The position numbers and the translations under genes were made by a program. DNA of 64,000 bases from Chrysomallon squamiferum. Taxonomy: Eukaryota > Mollusca > Gastropoda > Neomphalida > Peltospiridae. The stretch lies in the NCBI GenBank assembly GCA_012295275.1, contig CM022675.1, forward strand, positions 2,429,947 to 2,493,946, read 5' to 3'. How positions within the stretch are numbered: the first letter of the stretch is position 1; each line of letters opens with the position of its first letter. This document shows, one piece after another, positions 53,781 to 64,000 of this stretch. The notes below the pieces were generated by a model. It searched no databases and was not told where the DNA came from. It saw nothing but the letters and a program-made list of their open reading frames with translations.

Positions 53781-53785
<5 letters not shown>
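53160..53785 (+). mobile_element. Degenerate Tc1-like transposase fragment
   Basis: A reading frame with interruptions gives DVAQYFGVHDRSI (helix-turn-helix region), RDPPRSGRPRLTTP (the GRPR hinge typical of Tc1), ARIHQHWRLRQWDQ and LFTDESMF (the second catalytic Asp region). At least two internal stops and one frameshift occur, and the remainder of the catalytic domain is missing. Inactive. Confidence 0.75.
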
Positions 53786-53818
<33 letters not shown>

Positions 53819-53842
53819 ATAATAATAATAATAATAATAATT

Positions 53843-53883
<41 letters not shown>

Positions 53884-53884
53884 T

Positions 53885-53917
<33 letters not shown>

Positions 53918-54264
53918 GTAATAATAATAATAATTATAATAATAATTTTAATAATTTTAATAATAACAGTAATGTTATGACATAATGTACGTTCTATTGC
54001 TTCCTTTCACTTAAATATCACTGGTTTACTGAATCGATTGAAAACAAATATGGATTATTTTCATAAGCATTCCTTTAACTATTGTTTTTTCAAATTGTTT
54101 GCATTTACAATTTTTTCATTTATTATTTTATATTTCTTTGTATTGTTGTTATTTTATCTGTTTGATTACTATATTTTTTTCTTGTTTTTTCTTTTTGGTA
54201 ATTCGTCTACTAAACTTTATTAGATTTAGTTTTATTTTATTTCATTATTATTATTATAATTATT

Positions 54265-54296
<32 letters not shown>

Positions 54297-54523
54297 TATT
54301 GTAATTGGTTTAAATTTATGTATTACACATGAAGCTGTCACACAGCTGTCACCTGCTGTCATACAGTATTCTAAAGATAAAAATGCAGAGTGGTATGATT
54401 TTCACGATGCAAGGTTCACTGACGAAGGTTAGATTAACCCGGGTCACGTATACGAAACTAATGTTCAAACTTACCAACTTGATAGTAAAGACTTTTTTTT
54501 CTTTTTTCGTCAGTGTTTATGTA

Positions 54524-54654
<131 letters not shown>

Positions 54655-54713
54655 AATCATAATAATAATAGTAGTAATAATAACGATAATAATAACAATA
54701 ATGATATAATAAT

Positions 54714-54748
<35 letters not shown>

Positions 54749-54816
54749 AGAAATAAGAATAAGAAGAAGAAGAAGAAGAAGAAGATGAAGATGAATACGA
54801 TGAATAATTATAATTA

Positions 54817-54847
<31 letters not shown>

Positions 54848-54860
54848 ATGAACACGATCT

Positions 54861-54864
54861 CTCT

Positions 54865-54957
<93 letters not shown>
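54861..54957 (+). repeat. (TC)n microsatellite
   Basis: About 95 bases of TC, followed by TCTG variants, just before the point where gene D homology starts. Confidence 0.93.
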
Positions 54958-54958
<1 letters not shown>

Positions 54959-55167
54959 TCTGTCTCTCTCTGTCTGTCTGTCTCTCTCTGTTTATCTCTC
55001 TCTGTCTATGTTTAACTGCAGAAGCCCCCACAAAAAAAAATACTACTACTAATAAATAAATAAGTAATGAAAAATAATAATAAGCAATGTATTTATGAAC
55101 TATACAAATAAAAGAAAAAGAAAAAAAAAAAGAATGCATTGATTTTATTGTTATGTTAATTTTCTAG

Positions 55168-55422
55168 TGGACATATCAAACATTGAATTACGACTAGTTG
55201 GTGGTCCAGACAGTAACTACGGTGTCGTTGAAGTGAAAATAAACAATGAGTGGGGCAGAATGTATGATGCTTTTCCTTCGTCAACAGTTGCTAGAGTTTT
55301 ATGCAGAACACTTGGATTTAACGAGTAAATAGAAACAGAATGTAATATTAAAGCAGTTAAATATCACTTAAAACCATGTACTAATACCACTAAAGCTAAT
55401 AATAATGATGATGATGATGATG

Positions 55423-55453
<31 letters not shown>

Positions 55454-56872
55454 TAATAATAATGATAAAATGAGATCTCTAATAACATTTAAACTGATAT
55501 AAAAACTGACATAATTACTCTATATAAATTGATGTACTTTTTATGTATTTATTTAAAGAAGTTATAAAGCAATATTACTGAGTGAGCGTGAGCATAATCT
55601 GACGTCAAGCAACAAAAAGATTTGGACATCAAATGTGTATTGTACAGGACTGGAAAAGAACATTAATGAGTGTTACCTTAGAGTTATAGTATACGATGAT
55701 CATGAGAGGTACACAGCCCTGCTCTGTTCAGGTAATGTATTTTAGACAGCAGTCTCTACATATCTACCACATGTTTAATCATTTCTTCTATGGAGAATAA
55801 CATTCATTGTATTAGAGACAAAACACAACGAAATTAATAATGCGATAAAACCTAAGTGATAAATTGTATGTGTGATATAACAAGACAATTTAGTTTCTTA
55901 TAGGCTTTTGTTTCTTACTGCAGAAGATAAAGCAGAAATTCGTCTGGTTGGAGGCAGTTCAGAACGAGAAGGTCGAGTAGAGATTAAATATCTTGGAATG
56001 TGGGGCACAGTCTGTGATAAATATCATACTGATTACAACGCAGCTGTTTACTGCAGAATGCTGGGTTTTACTAAGTAAGTTATTAGTAATGATTATTATA
56101 ACAAATGTTTACTTTTGATTGCTGGGTTTCACTAAGTAATATATTAATAATGATTATTTTAACAGCTGTTTACTGCAGAATGTTCGGTTTCAGTAAGTGA
56201 TTTGTTAATGATTACTATTTTACAGGAGAGTTTTGTTTTATTAACTAAGTTATTGTGACTGATTATGATAACTGCTGTTACTAAGTTATTAATAATATTT
56301 TTTATTTCAGAAAGCTAGCATTCATGGAATAACTAGTTGATAATAAGTATGATTAACAGACTCGATTTTGTATTTAGTTTTTATTATTCTTATTAGTATT
56401 ACTTTTAGGACACATCTCTCTTTCTTTTCGAAATTACTAATGATGATTATTATGATAGCTGTTTGATTACGTAAGACACTAAACATGATTATGGTAGCTC
56501 CTTATTACATCCTTGTAAGAAGGATTATTACAAATGTGATGACAGTAAAGAAATACATTTTCAAATGACTCATTCCATGTTTTACAGTTCAAATGCAACA
56601 GCAGTTGGTAGTGCTTATTTTGGTGAAGGATCGGGACCTATCTTTCTGCGTAATATTCATTGTTTGGGAAATGAAACAAGTCTTGAGCAGTGCAGTTTAC
56701 AATGGGGTAACTATGCCTGTCGCCACGAAAAAGATGCTGGTATCAAATGTGCAGGTAACACTAACCAAGTGTTGATCACTATGTTTCTAGTTTTACTCTT
56801 TTTACCTGTTGTTCATAATAATTTTTCTAAGTATGAGTACCCATCATTTATTCCTTATTACTGATATTATTC

Positions 56873-56963
<91 letters not shown>

Positions 56964-57326
56964 AAGAAGTAGTTGTAATAATAGTAATTTCTTCTTTTTT
57001 ATTCATCTTCTTATTTCTTGTAATAATAATATGAATATTGCAATTCATTTTAAACAGAGCTAGAATCAGGCACTATCAGGGTGGAATCATGTACTGCTGA
57101 TAATCAGAAAACTGGAGAAGATGCTGAATCTTTGACAATCATTGAAGACAGGTAAACTTATATTTATTTATTTTTTATTTTAACAGGTTTGTTTATATAT
57201 TTATACTTGTTTAGCACAGAACTGATGAACATGGATTTTCAGTCGCCTCCGAGAAAACGAGAAGCACTAGCAAATAACGATCATCATCATCATCATCAAG
57301 ATCATCAATATTATTATTATTATTAA

Positions 57327-57363
<37 letters not shown>

Positions 57364-57922
57364 TTAATTGTGCATTTTTATTGTATATATGTATTTATAT
57401 ATATATATATATATATATATGTTATTATTAGTAGTAGAAATAGCAGTAGTATTGCTGTTTTGTTCTGTTTCTTTTTCACTTCAACAATTCAGAGACATTC
57501 TCGATTCACACAACTATATTTTACATACATTAGTGACCTCTTGATAAACAACCTAACTGCAGACTAATTACTTTAGAATAAATAACTTTATAATTTCTAA
57601 AAGCTGAAATAAGCGACACTCTTTCTAAAAAAAATCGAGAGTTTATTTAGATCGAGGAAACTAAAGAGAAATGCTATTTTATGTTATATTCTTTTACTTA
57701 TTCAGCTGTCCTTCGTCCGAGATCGCTAAACTGATGATACAGGAACCTGAAAGATCAGGAAACAACGTCACATTCAAGATGAAAGCTTTCACCTTTAACA
57801 AAAACAACGCAGTCTCTACAGAATGTTCTGTCAAAGTTTGTCCTCCAGGTCAAAAATCTCAGTGCGACCCTGTAAATTTTAACATTTCTAAACAAACTTT
57901 AACGTTGGTTGTACTAAAGTTG

Positions 57923-57959
<37 letters not shown>

Positions 57960-58736
57960 TAGTTAATTTATATATTTATTTATTGTTTCGTGATGCGAGG
58001 ATTTTAAAGGGAAAAATAAATAATTATGATTACCTTACTAACAATACTTGAAGACAACAGTCATTTCGATCTTGTTGATTTATATTATTTTTTATTACTA
58101 TTGCTATTATTGTTGTTATTATTATAATTATTATTATTATTACTATTATTATTATTATTGTTATTATTATTTCATTGTCTTGATGGCTATATTTGTTTCA
58201 AGATGGAGAAATTTTCAACGTTTTCGGCAAAACTAGAAATCAGACAATCAAATTTCACATTCATATTTATAATTTCAGGTGGACTGCAACGGGAAGGCAG
58301 AGTCTGGAAGAAAACGAAGATCGGCTGAAACATCTGATGAACTTGTCAGAAAAATCATTTTCTGTCCTGGACGTGATGAATGAAGATCGAACAACAGATG
58401 AGTTTATTTGTTTTCTTTAATTTTAATCGTATTTGCGATTCGTTTTGTGATATTAATCAAACAGTTTAATAGAGATTTTCTTTCGTATACATTAAACAAA
58501 CAGTTAAATGGAGATTTTAGTTCATATATATTAGCTGCAAGAACGTTTCCAAAAATCTGACATTTGACAACGTACTACATTCTAGGTATCTCACAGGTGA
58601 AGAACATGGATCTGATCAACTTGGTATCAACAACACGATTCTGATTGTTCTCTGTGTTGTCATGGTGATCATCTTCGCACATGTCATTGGGATTGTGGTG
58701 AACGTTTTCCTGAAGAAGAAAAAGTCCAATCAGTAA
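55168..58736 (+). pseudogene. Gene D: 5'-truncated, 3'-damaged family copy
   Basis: Exon equivalents: 55168-55324 and 55559-55731 (SRCR3), 55924-56074 and 56588-56754 (SRCR4), 57058-57151 (Cys5), 57706-57871 (ZP-C core), 58279-58397 (furin), 58586-58736 (membrane helix). The first six are open with good splice sites. The furin exon has one extra base, giving TGA at 58381-58383 soon after RKRRSAE; its donor is AT instead of GT; the last exon is 7 bases short. No signal, EGF, ZP-N or SRCR1-2 exon is found upstream. A secreted product without a membrane anchor is conceivable if an upstream promoter exists, but a pseudogene is more likely. Confidence 0.8.
56053..56215 (+). repeat. SRCR4 exon-tail repeat in gene D
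   Basis: About three units of the gene C type, including a decayed unit (tttacttttgattgctgggt) shared with gene C. Shorter than the gene C array. Confidence 0.8.
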
Positions 58737-58953
58737 AATGAATATGTCAACAAACATGACATTTAGTGAACTTGACAAATATTTCATATACATTAGTACC
58801 GAACTGAAGTTGAAAACTGTTTATACTTTTAGATAAAATTGCTTTTGTTTAAAATTCGTCTTCGCTTTAGTATATTTCACTAACGACATTACGTTTTGCT
58901 AATTATTTGTCTTCCTTTTTCTTTCTTTTTCTTTCTTTCTTTCTGTTTTCAGA

Positions 58954-58997
<44 letters not shown>

Positions 58998-59126
58998 TAT
59001 TTTATTACATTTCTTTTTAAATTCTAACTGTTTTATTGTTTATGCATTCATTTCTGTTATACCTTTCTTTCTTTTTTCTTTTTTTCTTTTTTCTTGCTTG
59101 TTTTTCATTTCGTTTGGCATGATTCG

Positions 59127-59203
<77 letters not shown>

Positions 59204-59346
59204 GTTTGCATTTAGTTTTATTTTCGTTTCTTTTTTTTTCTGTTGCTTCTTTTCCTATTCCTGTAGCTGGATTCATATTTTTTATGTATTTTAATTCATT
59301 TATTAGTATTTTGTATTATATATATATTTGCAATAGTTTGAATAAA
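58737..59346 (+). other. Gene D 3' UTR equivalent with poly(A) signal
   Basis: AATAAA at 59341-59346 in tttgaataaagcatattg, aligned with gene B 21700. Contains a long ATT tract at about 59130-59203. Confidence 0.65.
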
Positions 59347-59589
59347 GCATATTGGTGTGCATCTCATGTAGTTTATTTTCTGTAATATCTCGTAGATATT
59401 ATTTGAGATTTATTTAATGTTTATATAATTATTATTAATACAATATTCGGGGTATTCGGCTTGTTGTATAAATTCATGTCAGAAGAAAAGCTTTTTTCCT
59501 GCTATTTCCAAGATGAAGATTCTTGTTGTAATTATCATATTACTTCATGCATATAACGATGTTTTTCCTGACTGTTTTCTAGTTTAGAT

Positions 59590-59927
59590 TACTGTACTTA
59601 CACAACGAGCTATCAGTAAAGACTGCAGAGAATCAATTGATGTCAAGTGATATTGTTTTATACCGTTACTGATGAAAATTATGAATAGTTTAAAAAAAAA
59701 GAATTTGTCTTCTATTTAATTTCTCTATTCAGTTTTATCTTTGGTGTTACTCTATCGCTGATTCTTCAACTTATTTTTTTCTCCAGTTTAATATTGTCAC
59801 TTATAGTGAAATCATTCAAGAAGTGTTTTTCGTCCATTACCATGAAGTGTAACAGTAGAGGTAACAGTTGTCGTGGTAGTAGTAGGAGTATTATTAGTAC
59901 CAGCAGCAGCAACTGAACGAATAGCAA

Positions 59928-59982
<55 letters not shown>

Positions 59983-60595
59983 GGTATTATTATTATAAGA
60001 AGTAGTAGTACTACCAGTATACCTGTATATGTGCAGCACTAAAGAGAAAAGACAACTGTGAATTAATTTACTATAACAAAGATCCGCTTAGAGATGACAA
60101 GAAAAAGGCAGACATGTTTGTTGCTACATTTAACAACAGACAAAACTAAACTAAATATCTGTCGAGACATAACAAGAGAGACTATTGTCGTCACAGATGA
60201 GTGCAAGTATCCATTGCTCGTGTTTTTATGCTCAGATATGTTTATTATTTACTTAATGTTTTCCTCAAAATAGTTTTATCTACTTTTATCTGAAAAGAAT
60301 AATGGAAGTACAATATAATAACTAATAAAAATAAGTAATATGTGAAATAGAATAAAGGACACACATAAAAACACAAACACACAGAAACACTATTTTTTCA
60401 CTTTTCACGTTTCAGTAAAATAATACAGAATCATCAATGTAACATGTATCAGATTATAACATTTCTTTCTAATTTTATTTCATTAAAGGATGGCTTTATT
60501 AAGATGAATAAATAAATAAATAAATAATTTCGCTGTCAGACTATCTGAAGATATTGAAAAACAAACCTAGGCTTTTGAAATTCATAGTTTAAGTG

Positions 60596-60662
<67 letters not shown>

Positions 60663-61003
60663 CATTTACATTAAAACCCTTGAATGCCTATACTACATTT
60701 TTGCCACAGTTAGTAAGTTTTTTAACTACTCAATGAAATTACATTTTCACTACTTAATTAAGTACTTATAGATCAATGTCAATATAATCTTGTACAATTA
60801 TGATGATCAAACTATGATATCAAATCATGATGTGTAGTCGTTGCTCATTGGTCGTGCTGTCACGGGTTAAGATGCCACCAAAAGTTCAGTGAATGTTCGC
60901 ATTCATCTGCCTGTTTATAACATTAGTCTATTCTGTAACTATTTACCAAGCTGGAATTATAATGTACTTAGGTATGTTTGGTTTGATTATTAATTCGGAC
61001 AAA

Positions 61004-61007
<4 letters not shown>
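59590..61007. mobile_element. Second copy of the long inverted-repeat element (D flank)
   Basis: Same content as 22098-23485, including the pieces agaagtagtagtactaccag and gacaactgtgaattaattta. The right arm (about 60815-61007, gccaccaaaagttcag) is complete. The left arm keeps only its inner part (aaagactgcagagaatc). Confidence 0.68.
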
Positions 61008-61067
<60 letters not shown>

Positions 61068-61154
61068 TAATAATAATAATAACAACAACAGCAATAATAA
61101 TTAAAAAGTTAAAAATGATTATTATCATAAAATGTACAGATAATTCATTTATAG

Positions 61155-62130
61155 TATAGGTTTGATGTCTCGGGGTAAAACTGTTTGTGTGTCTAACAAA
61201 AAGATACAACAATCCAACTATTATTATATACACACAAATGAGAGACTTACAATTTTAACACTGGGATGAATTTATGCAATCTTAGGACGATGTTTTACTC
61301 TCTTTTTTTAATATTATCTTAAACACAAATAAAAAATATGAATGTAAAGTATTAACTTCTCTCTTAAACAATATTTAAAACAACAGAAGAAAATAAAATT
61401 ATAAAAAGGAAGAATTAAAATACTAATGATGCTACTAATACCAGTACTACTTGTGCTACTACTACCACTACTACTACTGCCACTACTCTACTACTATTAT
61501 TATTATTACTACACTACTACCACTACTACTACTGCTACTACTACTACTGCTACGATTACTACTACTATTATAAATACTACTACTGTTACCACTACTACTA
61601 CTACTATTAATACTACTACTGCTAGCACTACTACTACTACTACTATTAAGACTACTAATATTGCTATGATTATTATTATTATTACTACTACAACTGCTAC
61701 CACTACTACTACTATTAATACTATTACTGCTACCACTACTGTTAAGACTACTACTATTGCTACTATTACTACTACAGTAGTTCGCCATCAATGCTGATGT
61801 AAATACAATAAAAGTAAAATCAAACATTCACTGTCAGTCAGTTGGGTGTGACGGATATCTTGACATTTTCCTCTCTAATGTATTTCATTTTCACTCTACT
61901 TACCACACTGGCTATATTTCTCACACTTGTCTATTTACAGTGATATTTTATTTGCTGATATTAATAGTTTAAGAAAATATTAAGAAAAGAGACTAAAACA
62001 TCGTCCTCAGATTGCACACACTCATCCAGGTGTTACGAGAGTAAGTCTCACATTTGTGTGTAGATAATAATACATCGAATTTCGTAGCTTTTGTTTGACA
62101 TACAAACAGTTTTACCTCGAGACATCGCTA
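61155..62130. repeat. Large inverted repeat, arms about 165 bases
   Basis: Left arm 61155-61325, right arm about 61970-62130. Reverse complementing the right arm gives gatgtctcgaggtaaaactg, acacacaaatgtgagactta and gaggacgatgttttagtctc, which match the left arm with few mismatches. The spacer holds an (ACT)n tract at 61440-61790. Possibly a foldback or terminal-inverted-repeat element. Confidence 0.78.
61440..61790 (+). repeat. Imperfect (ACT)n/(ATT)n array
   Basis: About 350 bases of ACT/ATT/GCT triplets with a partial higher-order period, in the spacer of the inverted repeat. Confidence 0.85.
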
Positions 62131-62188
62131 CGAAAATGCTTCACTGATCGTGTATGGCTTGCTGTTTGTTGACTTGTATTGTGTATGT

Positions 62189-62240
<52 letters not shown>

Positions 62241-64000
62241 ATTTTTTTATTGCATTAATATTTTACGGTAAAAACAGCATACATTTTGTGAGTGAAATTT
62301 TAAAACTGTTTTGAAGAAAGTATTAAGAAAACTAGTTTGACAACGTTTGACTAGATTGTTGTAGTGAACTAATATAAACACACTTGCGATGCCTCACTGC
62401 TCATCTACACTATTACACGTCTTCCATGATGCGTTTTTCACTGGCTTGTTCAGCATATTTTAGTTTATCAGTTATTATATATATTTTTATTTTGTTGATG
62501 CTTTTAACTTAAATGTCATTATTTTCTGGGGGTGTTTGTGTATGCATTTGTCCGTTTGTAATAAATGATACAAATAATAATAATAATAATAATAATAATA
62601 TTTTAGTGACATAATATACCATCTACACAGATTGAGAGAGCTTACAGATACTGCACTGAATGGCTTTCAAAATAAATGACGATCTCAAATTAAGCTTCAT
62701 ATTGCAAGTTTTCGTATTTCTACAGAGTAAAAAAGAAATACCCTTTCTCTTTTCTTAGGCTAAAAGTAACGAACATTTCAATATCATGCTGTACGATCGC
62801 ACATTCTAAAACGTGTCAGAGACTGTTTCGAAAGACGCTCTAATACTGTTTCACAAGCGTAGTAGAAGTGGAATTCATGGAGATAGATGTTATCTCTAAG
62901 GTGTTAGGGTGTACCACAAAGATGTATTTCTAGATGAATAGTCTATACACTGTTCAGAATAAAAGGGTAGTTGTTAATTATATCTCTCAGGCAGTGTTAT
63001 CTGTTATAATTTTATTTGTTTGATGAGGGTAGCTTAGTTTAGTATAAACTATTTATATACGACCCTGCAAGTGCATATCACGCCACATTCAGTTACATTC
63101 TTTTTAAAACGTCTTTATCATGTCTGAGAAATATTATCGTAAATATGTTTCTGCAATCTGTTTAACTCATGCACGTTAATATATTCTTAAATAATAGTTT
63201 ACTTTTAGTAATGTTTTTATTTATTCATCATCTTTTTATTATTATTGTTGGCGTGTTTCTATATATGTTTGTTTGTGTTTTCGTAGACAAAATAGAACAC
63301 AGCGATCAAGAATTTACTGCAAGCGATGTCTTTTATGAATAAATCTCGGCCTTTTATATACTGAAATTATTTCGTTCTTTCTCTCTTTCCTCCTTTCTTT
63401 CTCTCTTTATTTATTAATTCTAGTGTATGTGCTTCTATAATATTTTCCTGTTTTACTTTTTATTTTATTATTATTATTATTGTATTTTTTATTTAAGATA
63501 AAAGACGCTAAAAGTCTTGAGAAGTTTTTACTAAAAAAAAAAGATTAAAAAACGAGATAACTGGTTTGACATCTCTCTGAATAATATCACAAACCTGTTC
63601 AAACACGTGTAACACATCACTGCACATCTAGACTAGTACTCCACTCTCACAACATCACTCGCTGTTTTCCTTCACTTGTCATACATCACTAAAATAGAAT
63701 AAAAATGAAACCGGTCTTGGCTGGTACGTATTCAAGCACGGTCACTGACGTCTAGTGCACAAGAAACACAGATACGCATGACCCGTAATACATACTAAGT
63801 GTTTTGTTTGATGTTTTAAAAAGCAAGAAGGCGTATTCATTTTGTTAAATGTAGCACACAAAGATGTCTGACATTTTGTTTGCCATCTCCAAACCGTTTG
63901 TATTCAAGTATGTTAAAACACTGCTATTTAAACATATATCGATACAAATATGTATGTGAGTATTTACACACGCGCGCGCGCGCGCACACACCCACACATA
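62131..64000. other. Intergenic DNA to the window end
   Basis: No gene seen. (GT)n at about 62190-62239. Segment 63588-63690 matches 25990-26095 and segment 63700-63790 matches 26950-27055, so the B-side flank is partly duplicated here with the middle missing. Ends in (CG)n/(CA)n. Confidence 0.5.

Larger units (their letters stand above)
51760..54250 (+). pseudogene. Decayed fifth family copy, 3' part only
   Basis: Pieces lie in gene order: SRCR4 exon-tail repeat units (about 51760-51880 and 52490-52620), an SRCR4 second-half scrap (about 52680-52730: ttattttggtgaagga, cgatct, aggtgatattca), a ZP-C exon scrap (about 52953-52975: agatcggcaaactgatgatg), and a 3' UTR segment (about 53985-54240) resembling gene A 8770-9010. 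A Tc1-like fragment and repeats interrupt it. Confidence 0.62.

Noticed and set aside
53160-53785. Active Tc1/mariner transposon
   Set aside because: The reading frame has internal stops and a frameshift, the catalytic region is incomplete, and no terminal inverted repeats could be placed around it.
55168-58736. Gene D as a complete functional gene starting at SRCR3
   Set aside because: No signal peptide or ZP-N exons upstream, a frameshift stop after the furin site, a lost donor and a 7-base deletion in the last exon.

Overview
This is a eukaryotic, animal window. It is AT-rich, has no prokaryotic gene organisation, and its genes are split into short exons (45-188 coding bases) with consensus GT-AG introns. 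The introns and intergenic DNA are packed with microsatellites ((ATT)n, (GA)n, (GATA)n, (CATA)n, (TA)n/(CA)n). The domain types (EGF-like, zona pellucida (ZP), group A SRCR) and the microsatellite load suggest a marine invertebrate, perhaps a mollusc. The species cannot be fixed from sequence alone.

The locus is a head-to-tail cluster of one gene family, all on the + strand. Gene A (1-9242) has lost its 5' end to the window edge but is open across 15 exons. Gene B (10140-21706) is a full-length pseudogene with broken splice sites, four in-frame stops and two frameshifts. Gene C (37646-48421) is complete: 19 coding exons join without a break into 886 residues. Gene D (55168-59346) is a 5'-truncated copy with lesions in its last two exons. 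Between C and D lie a single inverted SRCR exon (50243-50409) and a decayed, collinear further copy (about 51760-54250) invaded by a Tc1-like transposase fragment.

The protein deduced from C reads: signal peptide, two EGF-like modules, ZP-N, the first part of ZP-C, four SRCR domains, the rest of ZP-C, a furin site (RKRR), one membrane helix and a short basic tail. The SRCR block therefore lies inside the ZP-C half. It is bounded by phase-1 introns on both sides, so it could be skipped without losing frame. All copies that reach the region show the same order. The ZP parts are very similar between copies and the SRCR parts are much more divergent, which suggests a conserved polymerising or anchoring frame presenting variable SRCR domains. 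A role in recognition (immune, self/non-self or gamete) is inference only.

Other structure: the 3' end of the SRCR4 first-half exon and its splice donor have been amplified into a minisatellite (about 22 units of 54 bp in A; 61-bp units in C and D), with relic pieces elsewhere, one inverted. Gene D is a mosaic, C-like upstream and B-like downstream, with the switch inside one exon. The interval 26.2-37.4 kb is a mosaic of repeated U and T blocks lying upstream of gene C. Several non-autonomous inverted-repeat elements are present (22.1-23.5, 23.88-24.23, 48.00-48.27, 59.6-61.0 and 61.15-62.13 kb). All coordinates were read by eye from the sequence and no search was run.
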